This document shows positions 55,784 to 63,945 of a DNA stretch of 64,000 nt, in pieces. Location: contig JABFGJ010000003.1 of NCBI GenBank assembly GCA_013112545.1, positions 186,001 to 250,000 on the forward strand. The letters run 5' to 3'. A model generated the notes under the pieces. That model made no database searches and was not told the origin of the DNA. It saw nothing but the letters and a program-made list of their open reading frames with translations. The translations under genes and the position numbers were made by a program. Numbering within the stretch: the first letter of the stretch is position 1; each line of letters starts with the position of its first letter. This DNA comes from Bacteroidota bacterium. GTDB taxonomy: Bacteria > Bacteroidota > Bacteroidia > Flavobacteriales_E > Vicingaceae.

Positions 55784-56862
55784 AAATAGAACTGAAAGAA
55801 ATTTCTATCCGTGAATTAACAAACGGCTATCAAGACAACGAAGAAAAAGGAGTTGTTGGTTTTGGCGGTAAGTTGGACATTCGTCCGCCTTACCAACGAG
55901 AATTTATTTACAAAGACAAACAGCGTGAAGCAGTAATAAACACAGTAACAAAAGACTTTCCGCTAAACGTAATGTATTGGGCTGTCCGTGAGGACGGAAA
56001 TTTTGAAGTTATTGACGGACAACAGCGAACAATCTCAATCAGCCAATTTGTTGAGGGCGATTTTGCTTACAACAACCGCTATTTTCACAACCTGCAACAA
56101 GATGAAAAAGAACAGATTTTAAACTATAAACTTATGGTTTATTTGTGTTCGGGAACGGACAGCGAAAAATTGGAATGGTTCAAAACAATCAACATTGCAG
56201 GCGAAAAATTAACCGAACAGGAATTGCGAAACGCAGTTTATTCAGGAAGTTGGGTAAGCGATGCAAAACGTTATTTTTCTAAAAACGGCTGTGCGGCTTA
56301 CAGTTTGGGAGGCGACTACTTAAACGGTTCGCCAATCCGACAAGACTTTTTGGAAACCACAATCAAATGGATAAGCAATGACGACATTGAAAATTATATG
56401 GCGACACATCAACACGACCCAATCGCAAATGAGTTGTGGTTGTATTTTCAAAACGTCATAAATTGGGTAAAAGTTGTTTTTCCGAAATACAGAAAAGAAA
56501 TGAAAGGCGTTGCTTGGGGCGTTCTTTACAACGAATTTCACAAACAAAGTTTTGACTCTAAAAAGTTGGAAAAACAAATTGCCGAACTTATGCAAGACGA
56601 AGACGTAACTAACAAAAAAGGAATTTACGAATACGTTTTGACAGGCAAAGAACGCTATTTAAACATTCGTGCTTTTACGGACAACCAAAAACGTGAAGCA
56701 TACGAACGACAAAAAGGAATTTGCCCTGTTTGCACCGAACACTACGAAATTGTAGAAATGGAAGGCGACCATATCACGCCTTGGCATTTAGGCGGAAAAA
56801 CTTCTGCTGACAACTGCCAAATGCTCTGCAAAGACGACAATAGAAGAAAATCGGGAAAATAA
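55780..56862 (+). CDS. DUF262 - HNH fusion, probable restriction component
   Basis: 360 residues from the ATG at 55780. A ParB/Srx-like DUF262 part (about 10-180) has PPYQREFIY and IDGQQR (78-83), the motif that in related enzymes hydrolyses nucleotide or cleaves DNA. The C-terminal HNH has CPVC (315-318), GDHITPWHLGG with Asp330-His331 and N345 CQMLC. Related two-domain proteins occur in type IV and other modification-dependent restriction (GmrSD-like). Tight coupling to an EcoRI-type methylase points instead to a cognate nuclease for unmodified DNA; that is inference. Confidence 0.88.
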   Translation: MKIELKEISIRELTNGYQDNEEKGVVGFGGKLDIRPPYQREFIYKDKQREAVINTVTKDFPLNVMYWAVREDGNFEVIDGQQRTISISQFVEGDFAYNNRYFHNLQQDEKEQILNYKLMVYLCSGTDSEKLEWFKTINIAGEKLTEQELRNAVYSGSWVSDAKRYFSKNGCAAYSLGGDYLNGSPIRQDFLETTIKWISNDDIENYMATHQHDPIANELWLYFQNVINWVKVVFPKYRKEMKGVAWGVLYNEFHKQSFDSKKLEKQIAELMQDEDVTNKKGIYEYVLTGKERYLNIRAFTDNQKREAYERQKGICPVCTEHYEIVEMEGDHITPWHLGGKTSADNCQMLCKDDNRRKSGK

Positions 56863-56865
56863 GAA

Positions 56866-57540
56866 TTAGGCAATTGGTAATTGAAAATTCGGATTTACCT
56901 TTAAAATTTCTAACAAATTCAATCCATCAGTTGCTACATAATTTTTTATTGTCTGCAATTCTCTAAAAGCATCACGATGACATCTTCTAAATTTTTCCTT
57001 ATAACAAAAAGGACAGATTGCCCTTCTGTCGGGGTTGTAATCTTTTATTATCAAGTCAAACATCTTAATAAGTTCAGCAGGATTTTTTGCTTTCAACTTG
57101 CTTTGATAAAATTCAAGTCGTCCCTTAATGCCGTGCGAGTATTCGCCATACAGATAATATCCTTCTCTAATTCTGTACGTTTGATTGGCAAAGTAGGGAA
57201 TAGCGTATTGCTTTATATAATCGGCAACTTTCAATCCGTTTTTGCAGATAATTTTTTCGCTCATTGGCACATCTACACAACAAGAAAAATCATTTTCATA
57301 AACGTGCCAATCAGCATTTTTAGGAAAAGCATTGTTTGTTTCGTACAGTCTTGGAAAAGCATAAGGATAGCTTTCGCTACCCTTAATTTCCACTTGAAAA
57401 GTTTCCCATACTTTACCTGTTCCGTCAATAATATCCAACGAACCTTTTAAAAATCGCTCTTCGTTTTCTTCAACAATACTCAATTTGTCAAATACTTCGG
57501 GAACAAGCAAAATATCTTCTTCAAACTGCACATTCTTCAT
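56866..57540 (-). CDS. E2-like (ubiquitin-conjugating fold) protein of a short type II CBASS
   Basis: 224 residues. The UBC-like core (about 30-115) has SYPYAFPRLYETN and DWHVYENDFSCCVDVP, with Cys87/Cys88 as the active-site candidates. C-terminally it carries CPFCYKEKFRRCH (176-188), a likely zinc element. In short type II CBASS an E2-only protein helps attach the CD-NTase C-terminus to targets, without the E1/JAB partners of the full type. Its start shares one base with the CD-NTase stop. It is convergent with the HNH gene 3 bp away. Confidence 0.87.
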   Translation of the reverse strand: MKNVQFEEDILLVPEVFDKLSIVEENEERFLKGSLDIIDGTGKVWETFQVEIKGSESYPYAFPRLYETNNAFPKNADWHVYENDFSCCVDVPMSEKIICKNGLKVADYIKQYAIPYFANQTYRIREGYYLYGEYSHGIKGRLEFYQSKLKAKNPAELIKMFDLIIKDYNPDRRAICPFCYKEKFRRCHRDAFRELQTIKNYVATDGLNLLEILKVNPNFQLPIA

Positions 57541-58538
57541 TATTCTGCATACGGTTTTGTTGTTGCAGGAATAATTGCCCCAAGTCCTGCAGAAGCATTT
57601 GAAGTTTCGTCTTTATCTTCGCCCAATGGAAACCTATCGCTTAAATGTTTTCGCCAAAGTTCGGTTGCTTTTTTGATATTCTTTTCCTGCAATGCTTTGG
57701 TAGCATCATCTATAAAATTGGCAAGACAATTCATAAAGTAATCCTTATGACCGTAATTAGCCAACAAGTTTTCGCCCTTTGGTGTTGTCGGACGATTGCA
57801 CTCAAACGATATTTTGAGTTTTCGTTGAACTTCAAGAAGAGTTTCTTTCAGAGCAATATCATCACGGTCTTTACGATAAACAGCATTTTCAGCAAAAAGT
57901 ATCGTAATGATTAAACCACTTGGCATTGGTTTACTGTCATTTTCAAATTCCCGTTTATCAGCCCAACCTTTCCCATAACGCACTAACTTTCTTAGCTGAG
58001 GCTCTTTTTTTACCTTTTCATCAAACCAATCCATAAATGCTTTTGGGTCGCTATCAATCCAACCTTTCCCCTTATGGGCGAGTTCGGGCGTATCTCCTTT
58101 TTTGTAGTAGATAGGTTGGTCTATGTTATGACCGTCAGCAAACAAAGTTCTGATACAAGTATTTTTATCAATCGGGTCTTTATCCGTATGACCTTTAACG
58201 GCTTCGTAAATCCAATTATGATAAGTAGTCGGGGTTGGTCTGTCCTTTTGTTCTTTGTCGCCAACAAAGTAAATCCCATCATCTACATCATAATAAAGAA
58301 CCGTTTTTTCTTCATCGCCTACTTTTATTTTCCGTGGTATGGGGTTAATGATTGTGTCCATAGACATTGAACCTTGTCCACTAAACTTTGGTTTTGTTTC
58401 ATTAGGTTTATTATCTTTAAACCATTTCCTAACCTTATTTCGTAATTCTTTACGAGAACCTTTTAGGCTTTTTCTACGAGCATCGGTCAGTCTTATTTTG
58501 CCGTTGTACTCTTCAAAATGTGTATTACAATTTGCCAT
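57540..58538 (-). CDS. CD-NTase (DncV/cGAS-like nucleotidyltransferase) of a CBASS system
   Basis: 332 residues. Nucleotide-binding GQGSM (54-58), then YYDVDDGIYF with Asp84 and Asp86 as the metal pair, and HNIDQPIYY with Asp140 as the third acid. This matches the DncV-type clade, which makes cyclic dinucleotides when phage infects. The C-terminal tail is flexible and ends ATTKPYAE, available for conjugation by the E2-like protein. The effector, a Cap15-like membrane protein, is 13 bp upstream in the same operon. The product nucleotide cannot be predicted confidently. Confidence 0.92.
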   Translation of the reverse strand: MANCNTHFEEYNGKIRLTDARRKSLKGSRKELRNKVRKWFKDNKPNETKPKFSGQGSMSMDTIINPIPRKIKVGDEEKTVLYYDVDDGIYFVGDKEQKDRPTPTTYHNWIYEAVKGHTDKDPIDKNTCIRTLFADGHNIDQPIYYKKGDTPELAHKGKGWIDSDPKAFMDWFDEKVKKEPQLRKLVRYGKGWADKREFENDSKPMPSGLIITILFAENAVYRKDRDDIALKETLLEVQRKLKISFECNRPTTPKGENLLANYGHKDYFMNCLANFIDDATKALQEKNIKKATELWRKHLSDRFPLGEDKDETSNASAGLGAIIPATTKPYAE

Positions 58539-58551
58539 AGTGTTATTTTTT

Positions 58552-59175
58552 TTATTTTTCGTGGTAGAGTGTTTTATTTGTGAATGTTAAGTCTATTTTA
58601 CCCTTAGTTTGATATGGTAAGCGTTCGGTATAATACTTACCAACTAAGTGTTTGCCATTTCCATTATTAATTAATTTCAAAACTTCTGTTCCGTAATGTG
58701 GACAAAATCCCAATTCAAAATTCCCTTCGTTTAAATAGTTGTAAATAAGAGAGTATGTGCCGTCCTTTTCTTTTACAATGCTTGCTTCTATGCTTGTAGA
58801 TTTTGACGACATAGTGCCGTCTTGTTTTTTAGTCCAAGAATTTATTACAATATCAGACCCATTTTGAACGATGACTTTTATGTGTTCCAGCTTATCAGAA
58901 ACAATTTCACATTTATCATTTCTAAACTCATACAATAATGTGCCCTCGTATCGTCCTGAAAAATCAGGAATAGAATACATCCAAGAGAATGGTTTAATAT
59001 TCCACAAATAGCTATTTATCAAGCTAAACAATGTACCTATTAAAGCAAAAACAGATATTGATATTCCCCAATGACTATTTATGTATTTATTTGCCGTCAT
59101 TAAAGAAACCCCTAAAACAACACAGATAAAGATAAAAGCACTTGGTTTTAAGTAGCGTAAGTTGAATTTTTCCAT
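58552..59175 (-). CDS. Cap15-like CBASS effector (2TM + beta-barrel)
   Basis: 207 residues. Two membrane helices (about 10-28, 36-55) are followed by a beta-rich soluble domain starting IPDFSGRYEGTLLYEF, matching the 2TM beta-strand-rich (S_2TMBeta/Cap15) effector family. On binding a cyclic dinucleotide, Cap15 oligomerises in the inner membrane and stops the infected cell. It is encoded directly before the CD-NTase, and its start follows the LRAT-like stop without any gap. Confidence 0.88.
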   Translation of the reverse strand: MEKFNLRYLKPSAFIFICVVLGVSLMTANKYINSHWGISISVFALIGTLFSLINSYLWNIKPFSWMYSIPDFSGRYEGTLLYEFRNDKCEIVSDKLEHIKVIVQNGSDIVINSWTKKQDGTMSSKSTSIEASIVKEKDGTYSLIYNYLNEGNFELGFCPHYGTEVLKLINNGNGKHLVGKYYTERLPYQTKGKIDLTFTNKTLYHEK

Positions 59176-59595
59176 TTATTCATTATATGTTATTAGCCCA
59201 ACAAACAAGGTTAATAGCCCTAATCCAAGCCCGACACCAACTTGATTGCTGTAACTTTTTCTGTGCTGTACAGTATTTGCATAATGCTCACAATTAAAAT
59301 TGAGTAAGTTGTAAGGCTTGCCAATTAGTTGCATTGCAAGTTGTACAGCAGAGTTTCGCTGATATTGACTTCCTGTAAATCGTTCAACTCTTGTTATTTC
59401 GTAACCACCTCTAAAAAGGTAGGCTTCGTTTACAACTTGTACACCTCTGCCAATAGCGTTTTCAATGTATATTCGGTTTCCGTTATTATCTTTACCAAGA
59501 TAAATAGCGTGGTGCTGTACCATATTTAAACCACTTTTAGGTATTACTAATCGGTCAGCAGGTTGTAACGTTTCTAAGTAAAATTTTCCTTCCAT
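59176..59595 (-). CDS. LRAT-like (NlpC/P60 superfamily) membrane-anchored protein
   Basis: 139 residues. PADRLVIPKSGLNMVQHHAIYLG (broken over 12-34) supplies the catalytic His28/29, and LNFNCEHYANTV gives the nucleophile Cys102 of the lecithin-retinol acyltransferase fold. A C-terminal helix (about 117-136) anchors it. Known LRAT relatives are acyltransferases or phospholipases working on membranes. It lies between the Cap15-like gene (0 bp) and the DUF2188 gene (3 bp), so it belongs to the CBASS operon; an additional membrane-damaging effector is plausible. Confidence 0.85.
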   Translation of the reverse strand: MEGKFYLETLQPADRLVIPKSGLNMVQHHAIYLGKDNNGNRIYIENAIGRGVQVVNEAYLFRGGYEITRVERFTGSQYQRNSAVQLAMQLIGKPYNLLNFNCEHYANTVQHRKSYSNQVGVGLGLGLLTLFVGLITYNE

Positions 59596-59598
59596 AAT

Positions 59599-59820
59599 TT
59601 ATCCTTTAATGTTTCGTGGGTCATTTCCAAAACTGTCCTTTTCCCTGATTTTTCCTTCTTTGTTATGAATTACTAATTCCGATTGCTGATTTTTGGCAAT
59701 CTCTCTTGCTATATCAATAGCCTGTTTTTGCGTAGGTACAATTTTTGTGTTCTTCTCATTGCCTGCACCTTTTACCGCCCAATCTTTTCCGTGCGGTACT
59801 ACGTGTTGATTTTTTTTCAT
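59599..59820 (-). CDS. DUF2188 small protein
   Basis: 73 residues: QHVVPHGKDWAVKGAGNEKNTK and AIDIAREIAKNQQSELVIHNKEGKIREKDSFGNDP (given in pieces) match DUF2188. Such proteins are widespread, small, soluble and of unknown role. It is the first gene of the leftward operon. Because it sits 3 bp before the LRAT-like gene, an inhibitor of that protein is a reasonable guess. Confidence 0.82.
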   Translation of the reverse strand: MKKNQHVVPHGKDWAVKGAGNEKNTKIVPTQKQAIDIAREIAKNQQSELVIHNKEGKIREKDSFGNDPRNIKG

Positions 59821-60107
59821 CGTTTTACATTATTTAAGTTATGGTTGCACCTATTTGCTTCCAAATGCAAAGGCACAAAAATTATTCCACTCCGTTACAA
59901 AAATAATAAAATACAGCATATCTGTCAATCAAATATGTCAACTGTCAGGTTTTGTAAAAAAATCGGTAAAAATGTCATTAAAATAGTGTCTTGTCAGTAT
60001 GTAATAATGTCATAGTTAACAAATGAGAGTTAAAAAATGGTATTATTATTGCTTATTTGTAAACTAAAAGTATTACCTTTGCACTATAATTTAAACATAC
60101 ATAAGAA
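59821..60107. promoter_or_regulatory. Divergent promoter region of CBASS operon and HTH-peptidase
   Basis: AT-rich 287 bp between divergent operons. TACCTTTG (60074-60081) is a -7 box for the rightward gene, 26 bp before its ATG, with TTG at 60049-60051 as a possible -33. No equally clear box was seen for the leftward operon. An XRE-type operator would be expected here. Confidence 0.5.
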
Positions 60108-61166
60108 ATGAAAGAGGTATTCGCAGAACGTTTTAAGTCAGCCCGTTTAATGAAAGGCTTTTCATTACAGGATTTGGCTGACGCCTTGGAAAACCAATTA
60201 TCTCGTCAAGCATTACATCGTTACGAGAAAGGGGAGGTTATTCCTGATGCCGAAAAAATAAACTTATTAAGTAGGGCTTTAAATGTAAATCCCGATTACT
60301 TTTTTAGAAGTACCAAAGTGGAGTTGGGCGAAGTAGAATTTCGTAAATTGAGTAAAATGCCACAAAAAGAGGCTACTGTTATTAAAGAAATCACTAAGGA
60401 AAAATTATCAAGATATTTAGAGTTAGAAGAAATCTTGGGCTTACCTAATGAGTTTGAAGATTACTTAAAAGATTTTGAAATTGTTACCGAGTACGAACAA
60501 GTAAACAGAGCAGCAGAACTTTTAAGAGAGAAATGGAGCTTGGGTAGTGGTCCTATTTTCAATATCGTTGAACTTTTGGAAGATAAAAACATTAAAGTTG
60601 TTGATTTAAGAGTTAATGATGATTTTGACGGATTGCAAACTCGTGTAAACGGTACTATTCCTGTTGTTGCCTATAATGCCAACAAGATAAATAAGCCTGA
60701 TAGAATTCGTTTTACCCTTTTGCACGAATTAGCTCACTTGCTTTTGAAATTTGGTAATATAACTGAAAGACAAAAAGAAACTTTGTGTCATCAGTTTGCA
60801 GGGGCAATGTTGTTGCCCGAAAAAACTCTTAAAGCAGAGTTAGGCGAACACAGAAATAAACTTTCCATAAATGAGTTGGGAAATATCAAAAAACAATACG
60901 GTATCTCTATGCAAGCAGTTGTGATGAGAGCAAAAGACTGTGGTATTATCAACGAACACTATACTAAACAATTCTTTTTCATAATTAGGCAGATGAATTG
61001 GAAAGTAGATGAACCTGTTGAATATAACGGAGCAGAAGAATCAAATCGTTTTGAACAACTTTTATTCCGTGCGTTAGTTGAAGACCAAATTTCAATGTCA
61101 AAGGCAGCTTCATTGAACAACCAAACTTTGGCTGATTTCAGAAAGGAACATCAAATGGCGTTTTAA
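60108..61166 (+). CDS. XRE-family regulator fused to ImmA/IrrE metallopeptidase
   Basis: 352 residues. An N-terminal helix-turn-helix (about 5-62: RLMKGFSLQDLADALENQLSRQ in pieces, then ALHRYEKGEVIPDAEKI) is joined to an ImmA/IrrE-type zinc peptidase with HELAH (206-210). In CBASS loci a separate HTH (CapH) and peptidase (CapP) control the operon; here the two would be one chain, divergent from the CBASS genes. In many genomes the same architecture pairs with a PIN protein as a toxin-antitoxin unit, which also follows here. Both readings remain open. Confidence 0.9.
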   Translation: MKEVFAERFKSARLMKGFSLQDLADALENQLSRQALHRYEKGEVIPDAEKINLLSRALNVNPDYFFRSTKVELGEVEFRKLSKMPQKEATVIKEITKEKLSRYLELEEILGLPNEFEDYLKDFEIVTEYEQVNRAAELLREKWSLGSGPIFNIVELLEDKNIKVVDLRVNDDFDGLQTRVNGTIPVVAYNANKINKPDRIRFTLLHELAHLLLKFGNITERQKETLCHQFAGAMLLPEKTLKAELGEHRNKLSINELGNIKKQYGISMQAVVMRAKDCGIINEHYTKQFFFIIRQMNWKVDEPVEYNGAEESNRFEQLLFRALVEDQISMSKAASLNNQTLADFRKEHQMAF

Positions 61167-61188
61167 TTTCAACCCCCAATGTTAAGTG

Positions 61189-61701
61189 ATGAAAGTAAAA
61201 ATTGCCATTACAGATGCTAACATCTTTATTGATTTGTACGATTTAGGATTGACAAAATCTTTTTTCAACCTTGAACTTGAAATACACACTACTTCCGCAG
61301 TTATATTTGAGTTGTATTCTGAACAACAAGAAATTCTTCAAGCCTATCAGTCTGTTGGTAGGCTTACTATTCACAACTTAAAGGAACAAGACTTCATTGA
61401 AATATACAATGAAAATTATCCCAAATCTTTATCCGAAGCCGATAAATCTGTTTTACACGTTGCCAACAAAATCAATGCTTGTGTATTGAGTAGTGATAAA
61501 ACACTTCGGAATTGTGCCAAAAACAAAGAAATTGAGTATCACGGTATGATTTGGATTTTTGACAAATTCGTTGAAACGGTAACTTTAACCCCGAAAGAAG
61601 CAAAGACAAAATTGAACCAACTTGTAGCTTCTAATTTTCTTTTTCGGAACAATCAAAAATTGGTTGAAGAAATTGAAAAACGATTGAAAATTTGGAAATA
61701 G
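61189..61701 (+). CDS. PIN-domain protein
   Basis: 170 residues from the ATG at 61189 (a GTG one codon earlier is possible). The PIN fold has IAITDANIFIDL (Asp9), IFELYSE (Glu about 43), SEADKSVLHVAN and SSDKTLRNCA, which give the acidic metal-binding set. Such proteins cut RNA. It follows the XRE-ImmA gene by 22 bp, so it is likely controlled by it, as toxin or as an extra nuclease of the island. Confidence 0.87.
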   Translation: MKVKIAITDANIFIDLYDLGLTKSFFNLELEIHTTSAVIFELYSEQQEILQAYQSVGRLTIHNLKEQDFIEIYNENYPKSLSEADKSVLHVANKINACVLSSDKTLRNCAKNKEIEYHGMIWIFDKFVETVTLTPKEAKTKLNQLVASNFLFRNNQKLVEEIEKRLKIWK

Positions 61702-61752
61702 CTATCAACAATTTAGACAATATACGGACACAGAAAAGCCCAGCTGCCAACA

Positions 61753-61866
61753 GCGGTTTTGCGTCAGGCGGGCGGACGTACTTCGATTGACAGTTTTTCG
61801 TAAATTTGAAGTTTCGGCTTCGTAAGGAAGTTTAGTGCTAAAAAGCCCGCCCGAACGCAAAGCCGC
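61753..61866. repeat. Long imperfect hairpin at the right island border
   Basis: The arm at 61753-61773 (starting GCGGTTTTGCGT) pairs with 61845-61866 at about 19 positions with one bulged base. The 71-nt loop is mostly unpaired. GCCAAC and CGTTGTGC lie just outside. Resembles a large attC, as at the left border. Confidence 0.55.
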
Positions 61867-62159
61867 GGCACGTTGTGCTTAATACAAAAAACACTCTCGT
61901 TATTTGAAACTTTATGAGGGAATTTTTTAACTTTGTACTCTAATTAAATTTTATGTCTATTACATCTGTAATATCATATTCGGATATTGTAAAATAGATA
62001 GCTTTTTTTCTTTGGCTATCACCATTCTTTACTTCAGGTAGCAATCTGAAGCATTTCTACTTATTTACATTTTACAAAAATCACGTTTTGTGAATGCTAT
62101 TGTATTTCAACAAACTTAAAAATACTGTAGTGTTTACAATATCTTAAAACACAAAGAAT
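61867..62159. promoter_or_regulatory. Gene-free leader before rsgA with a -7 box
   Basis: TAACTTTG at 61928-61935 fits TAnnTTTG, but it is 225 bp before the rsgA start. A 14-codon frame at 61953 exists but gives no support for a real peptide. Nothing else is recognisable. Confidence 0.35.
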
Positions 62160-63227
62160 ATGAAATTAGAAGATTTCGGATATAACAAAAAAATAGAAAA
62201 ACTAAAAATTCAACATAATCTTTTAGACTTTAAAATCGGAAGAGTTATTTCAGAACATAAGGAAAGATATATAGTTAAAACTGAAAAAGGAGAATTTGAT
62301 ACAGAGATTATTGGAAACTTACGATATACTGCAAATACTCGCGAAGATTTTCCTGCTGTAGGAGATTGGGTTGCAATTTCTGAATATGATGATAATAAAG
62401 CTCTCATACACTTTGTTTTTCCGAGAAAAACAATCATTAAAAGACAAGCAATTGGCAAAAAAGGAGAACAACAAGTCATTGCAACTAATATTGATTTTGC
62501 TTTTATAGTACAAGCAATCGACAGGGATTTTAATATCAATCGAGTGGAAAGGTATCTAACAATTTGCAATGCATCCAATGTAAAATCGATTATCATTCTA
62601 AACAAAATTGACTTGATAAATGATACTACTTTAACCGATTTAATATCCAAAGTTCAAGAAAGAGTGAAGCAAGTACCGATAATTGCTATTAGTAATAAAT
62701 CCAAAAAAGGGATTGAAAGATTAAAAGAGCATTTAGTAAAGGGCAAAACTTACTGTTTATTGGGCTCGTCAGGAGTAGGAAAATCAAGCCTTCTGAATAA
62801 TCTTTCAGAGATACAGCTGATGAAAACGAATACAATTAGCGCAAGTACGAATAAAGGACGACACGTTACAAGCCACCGAGAATTAATAGTTCTTGAAAAT
62901 GGTGGGGTTATAATTGACAATCCCGGAATAAGAGAAGTAGGTATCGCAGATTCAGTTGGAGGATTGGAAAAAACTTTTGAAAAAATAGTTGAGCTTTCCG
63001 AAAACTGTAAGTTTAAAGACTGTACCCATACAATAGAAATTGGTTGTGCTGTTATCTCAGCAGTTGAAAGTGAAAAAGTAGATAAATTGTTCTATGAAAA
63101 TTACCTGAAAATGAAACGGGAAAAAGAACATTTTGAATCAACTGTGGCTGAAAAACGCCAAAAGGATAAAAATTTTGGAAAAATGGTTAAGCAATTTAAG
63201 AACTTAAAGAAATCAAATAAGTACTAA
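62160..63227 (+). CDS. rsgA: Ribosome small-subunit-dependent GTPase A
   Basis: 355 residues. OB-fold N-terminal part with GDWVAISEYD, then a circularly permuted GTPase: NKIDLI (G4, about 148) comes before GSSGVGKSS (G1, about 202-210) and DNPGIREVG (G3, about 253). The zinc element CKFKDCTH...GC closes it. It helps mature the 30S subunit. This version differs in style from chromosomal rsgA of the phylum and lies at the island edge, so it may be a second copy; the usual one is not in this window. Confidence 0.92.
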   Translation: MKLEDFGYNKKIEKLKIQHNLLDFKIGRVISEHKERYIVKTEKGEFDTEIIGNLRYTANTREDFPAVGDWVAISEYDDNKALIHFVFPRKTIIKRQAIGKKGEQQVIATNIDFAFIVQAIDRDFNINRVERYLTICNASNVKSIIILNKIDLINDTTLTDLISKVQERVKQVPIIAISNKSKKGIERLKEHLVKGKTYCLLGSSGVGKSSLLNNLSEIQLMKTNTISASTNKGRHVTSHRELIVLENGGVIIDNPGIREVGIADSVGGLEKTFEKIVELSENCKFKDCTHTIEIGCAVISAVESEKVDKLFYENYLKMKREKEHFESTVAEKRQKDKNFGKMVKQFKNLKKSNKY

Positions 63228-63239
63228 GCCCAATAACTA

Positions 63240-63275
63240 AGTATTCGTTTTGCCGATAGGCCAAAAATGAATACT
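63240..63275. repeat. Inverted repeat after rsgA
   Basis: AGTATTC pairs with GAATACT, extended by TTTTG/CAAAA, around CCGATAGG. No T tract follows, so a terminator is uncertain. Confidence 0.4.
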
Positions 63276-63416
63276 GTGCCTGACCGCCGGCAGGAGGTTT
63301 GACGAAGTAAATACCTAGGGGGAAAACGATTTTCTAGATGAATAATTTGAGAGAATTATAATGAAAAATTAATAACATTTAATTTGGATACATTTAATTT
63401 TTTATAAAAACAATAA

Positions 63417-63764
63417 ATGAGCAACAAAGACAATCATATCAGTTACGTTGAATTTAAGGCTAAAGACCTTGAGCGAATTAAAGTGTTTTATTCAAAATCG
63501 TTTGGATGGTCATTTACAGATTACGGACCCACTTATGTCGCTTTTTCTGATAGTGGAATAGAGGGAGGTTTTGAAAAATGTGACGATGAAATCAACAATG
63601 GAGCTTTAGTGGTTTTATACCACAAGAACCTCGATTTAATAAAAAATAGAATCATCAAGTTTCAAGGCAAAATTTCAATAGACATTTTCACTTTTCCCGG
63701 TGGCCGCAGATTTCACTTCATTGATCCTGCGGGAAATGAATTAGCTGTTTGGTCGGATCAGTAA
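63417..63764 (+). CDS. VOC-superfamily (glyoxalase-like) protein
   Basis: 115 residues of one VOC domain: ISYVEFKAKDLERIKVFYSKSFGW at the start and RFHFIDPAGNELAVWSDQ at the end. The usual E of the metal site is present in GNELAVW. The function is unknown; many such proteins handle antibiotics or small electrophiles. Preceded by a 190-bp gap with a small inverted repeat. Confidence 0.88.
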   Translation: MSNKDNHISYVEFKAKDLERIKVFYSKSFGWSFTDYGPTYVAFSDSGIEGGFEKCDDEINNGALVVLYHKNLDLIKNRIIKFQGKISIDIFTFPGGRRFHFIDPAGNELAVWSDQ

Positions 63765-63945
63765 GACCGCTTTTTTTAAATGAAATAAAATAAACAATCA
63801 TCTAATATCTTCTTAAAAATAAAAATCCAGCTAAAAGGTGAGCTAAGTCATATTTTTTGCTAAAAACCAGTTGTATTTTCGTTACGAGCTTTTTGATTTC
63901 ATAGCAATCTTTTAAAGGCTAATTGTACTTTAAAACTTTTTAATT

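Noticed and set aside
61953-61997. Possible 14-codon leader peptide before rsgA
   Set aside because: No ribosome-binding site or conserved feature supports it.
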